NCBI GenBank assembly: GCA_964472265.1
Contig: CAYYJO010000047.1
Location: 1-15,523 of the forward strand
Direction: 5' to 3'
Length of the DNA: 15,523 bases
Origin: JAGNLA01 sp964472265
Lineage (GTDB): Bacteria > Caldisericota > Caldisericia > JAAYUI01
The notes beneath the pieces were generated by a model. The model was not told the DNA's origin. It worked only from the letters and a program-made list of their open reading frames with translations, and did no database searches. Below are positions 15,223 to 15,523 of this stretch, in pieces (the first letter of the stretch is position 1; the number at the start of each line of letters is the position of its first letter). Both the position numbers and the translations under genes were made by a program.

Positions 15223-15261
15223 CGCCTCCGCAAGTACCGGAGGATTAAAGGCGTCCTCCGG
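15223..15261 (-). promoter_or_regulatory. Structured mgtA leader, candidate translational switch
   Basis: On the minus strand, CCGGAGGA (15261-15254), loop CGCCTTTAA, TCCTCCGG (15244-15237) form a perfect 8-bp hairpin. Six bases later comes GCGGAGGCG (15231-15223), which contains the ribosome binding site. The right arm's CCTCCG can pair instead with CGGAGG of that site, and the hairpin loop's CGCCT can pair with AGGCG of the site as a pseudoknot. There is no T-run, so it is not a terminator. The gene product (Mg2+ importer) makes control by Mg2+ plausible, but that is inference; I do not recognise it as an M-box or other known class. Confidence 0.55.
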
Positions 15262-15278
15262 TCTAAGATTTTAGGAAA

Positions 15279-15523
15279 TCAGTGCTCAACTTGGGTTGAG
15301 AATACCGATTCGGCAACGGTTGGGAAACAACCGGTCACGTTTGACGAGTCGATGAAATGAACATTTGCATTTTCCATGTTCACTTCCTCATCGCCAACGA
15401 AGATCACCGGAATGTTCTTTGTCGTGCTGATGTAGCGGAGAGCCTGGTAGACTGCAAGCCCCTGTGATGGGTTGACGGTCATGTCAATGACCACCATGTC
15501 CGGGTTTGAAGTCCTGATTGCCC
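15279..15523 (-). CDS. Receiver-like protein, 5' partial
   Basis: The frame is open to the window edge; the first ATG seen at 15497 is internal to a typical receiver strand. The visible 81 residues resemble the second half of a response-regulator receiver domain: PDMVVIDMTV (a strand ending in the candidate phospho-acceptor Asp), a helix GLAVYQALRYI, then IPVIFVGDEE. The usual conserved Thr/Ser after the fourth strand is replaced by Gly, and the Lys-Pro of the fifth strand is not seen, so it may be a degenerate, unphosphorylated receiver. It ends 59 bases before mgtA on the same strand. Confidence 0.6.
   Translation of the reverse strand, partial: AIRTSNPDMVVIDMTVNPSQGLAVYQALRYISTTKNIPVIFVGDEEVNMENANVHFIDSSNVTGCFPTVAESVFSTQVEH
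15285..15300. repeat. Short inverted repeat at the end of the receiver-like gene
   Basis: CTCAAC, loop TTGG, GTTGAG: a perfect 6-bp stem just inside the 3' end of the coding region, four bases from the stop codon, with no T-run. It may be fortuitous. Confidence 0.35.

Noticed and set aside
15237..15261. Hairpin upstream of mgtA as a terminator for the receiver-like gene
   Set aside because: No T-run follows it on the minus strand; the next bases are TACTTG and then the ribosome binding site.

Overview
The window is bacterial DNA from a lineage I cannot name. It carries no rRNA, tRNA or other taxonomic marker. G+C looks moderate. Genes are mostly Shine-Dalgarno led, and two carry lipoprotein signals, so there is a conventional Sec/Lsp export system. 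One stretch (about 6330-6990) is visibly richer in A+T than its surroundings.

Positions 1-6216 (+ strand) hold two large secreted, cysteine-rich repeat proteins in tandem. The first is cut by the window start. The second has a signal peptide, a fibronectin-III-like domain, three cysteine-rich units, seven Ig-like units of 108-123 residues joined by CC-x(4-6)-CC links, and a C-terminal domain of the copper-amine-oxidase N-terminal type (PF07833-like). I read the pair as disulfide-stabilised surface or extracellular-matrix proteins. No described system comes to mind that matches the whole architecture. The block ends at a strong bidirectional terminator (6232-6263).

Positions 6262-8651 (- strand) hold a small operon with a good sigma70-type promoter: an eight-helix membrane protein, a Fpg/MutM-like DNA glycosylase that overlaps it by 4 bases and lacks the catalytic Pro2, and an A+T-rich small lipoprotein. 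Beyond the lipoprotein, against the terminator, lies a 21-codon remnant of the 3' end of a second Fpg-like gene. The lipoprotein gene therefore sits between an intact and a vestigial copy of the same zinc-finger sequence, which points to an insertion or duplication event.

Positions 8681-11067 hold a 504-residue lipoprotein (-) and an APH/choline-kinase-like phosphotransferase (+), divergently transcribed from a 50-bp gap. Both have a -10 element exactly six bases before the ATG and no ribosome binding site, so both mRNAs are probably leaderless. A bidirectional terminator (11069-11099) separates the kinase from the convergent next gene.

Positions 11114-15523 (- strand) hold an AmtB ammonium transporter with its own promoter, a MgtA-type P-type Mg2+ ATPase, and, 59 bases upstream of the ATPase, the 3' end of a receiver-like protein. 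The mgtA leader can fold in mutually exclusive ways that expose or hide its ribosome binding site, a candidate for a small undescribed translational switch. The genes look like housekeeping and accessory functions side by side rather than one pathway.
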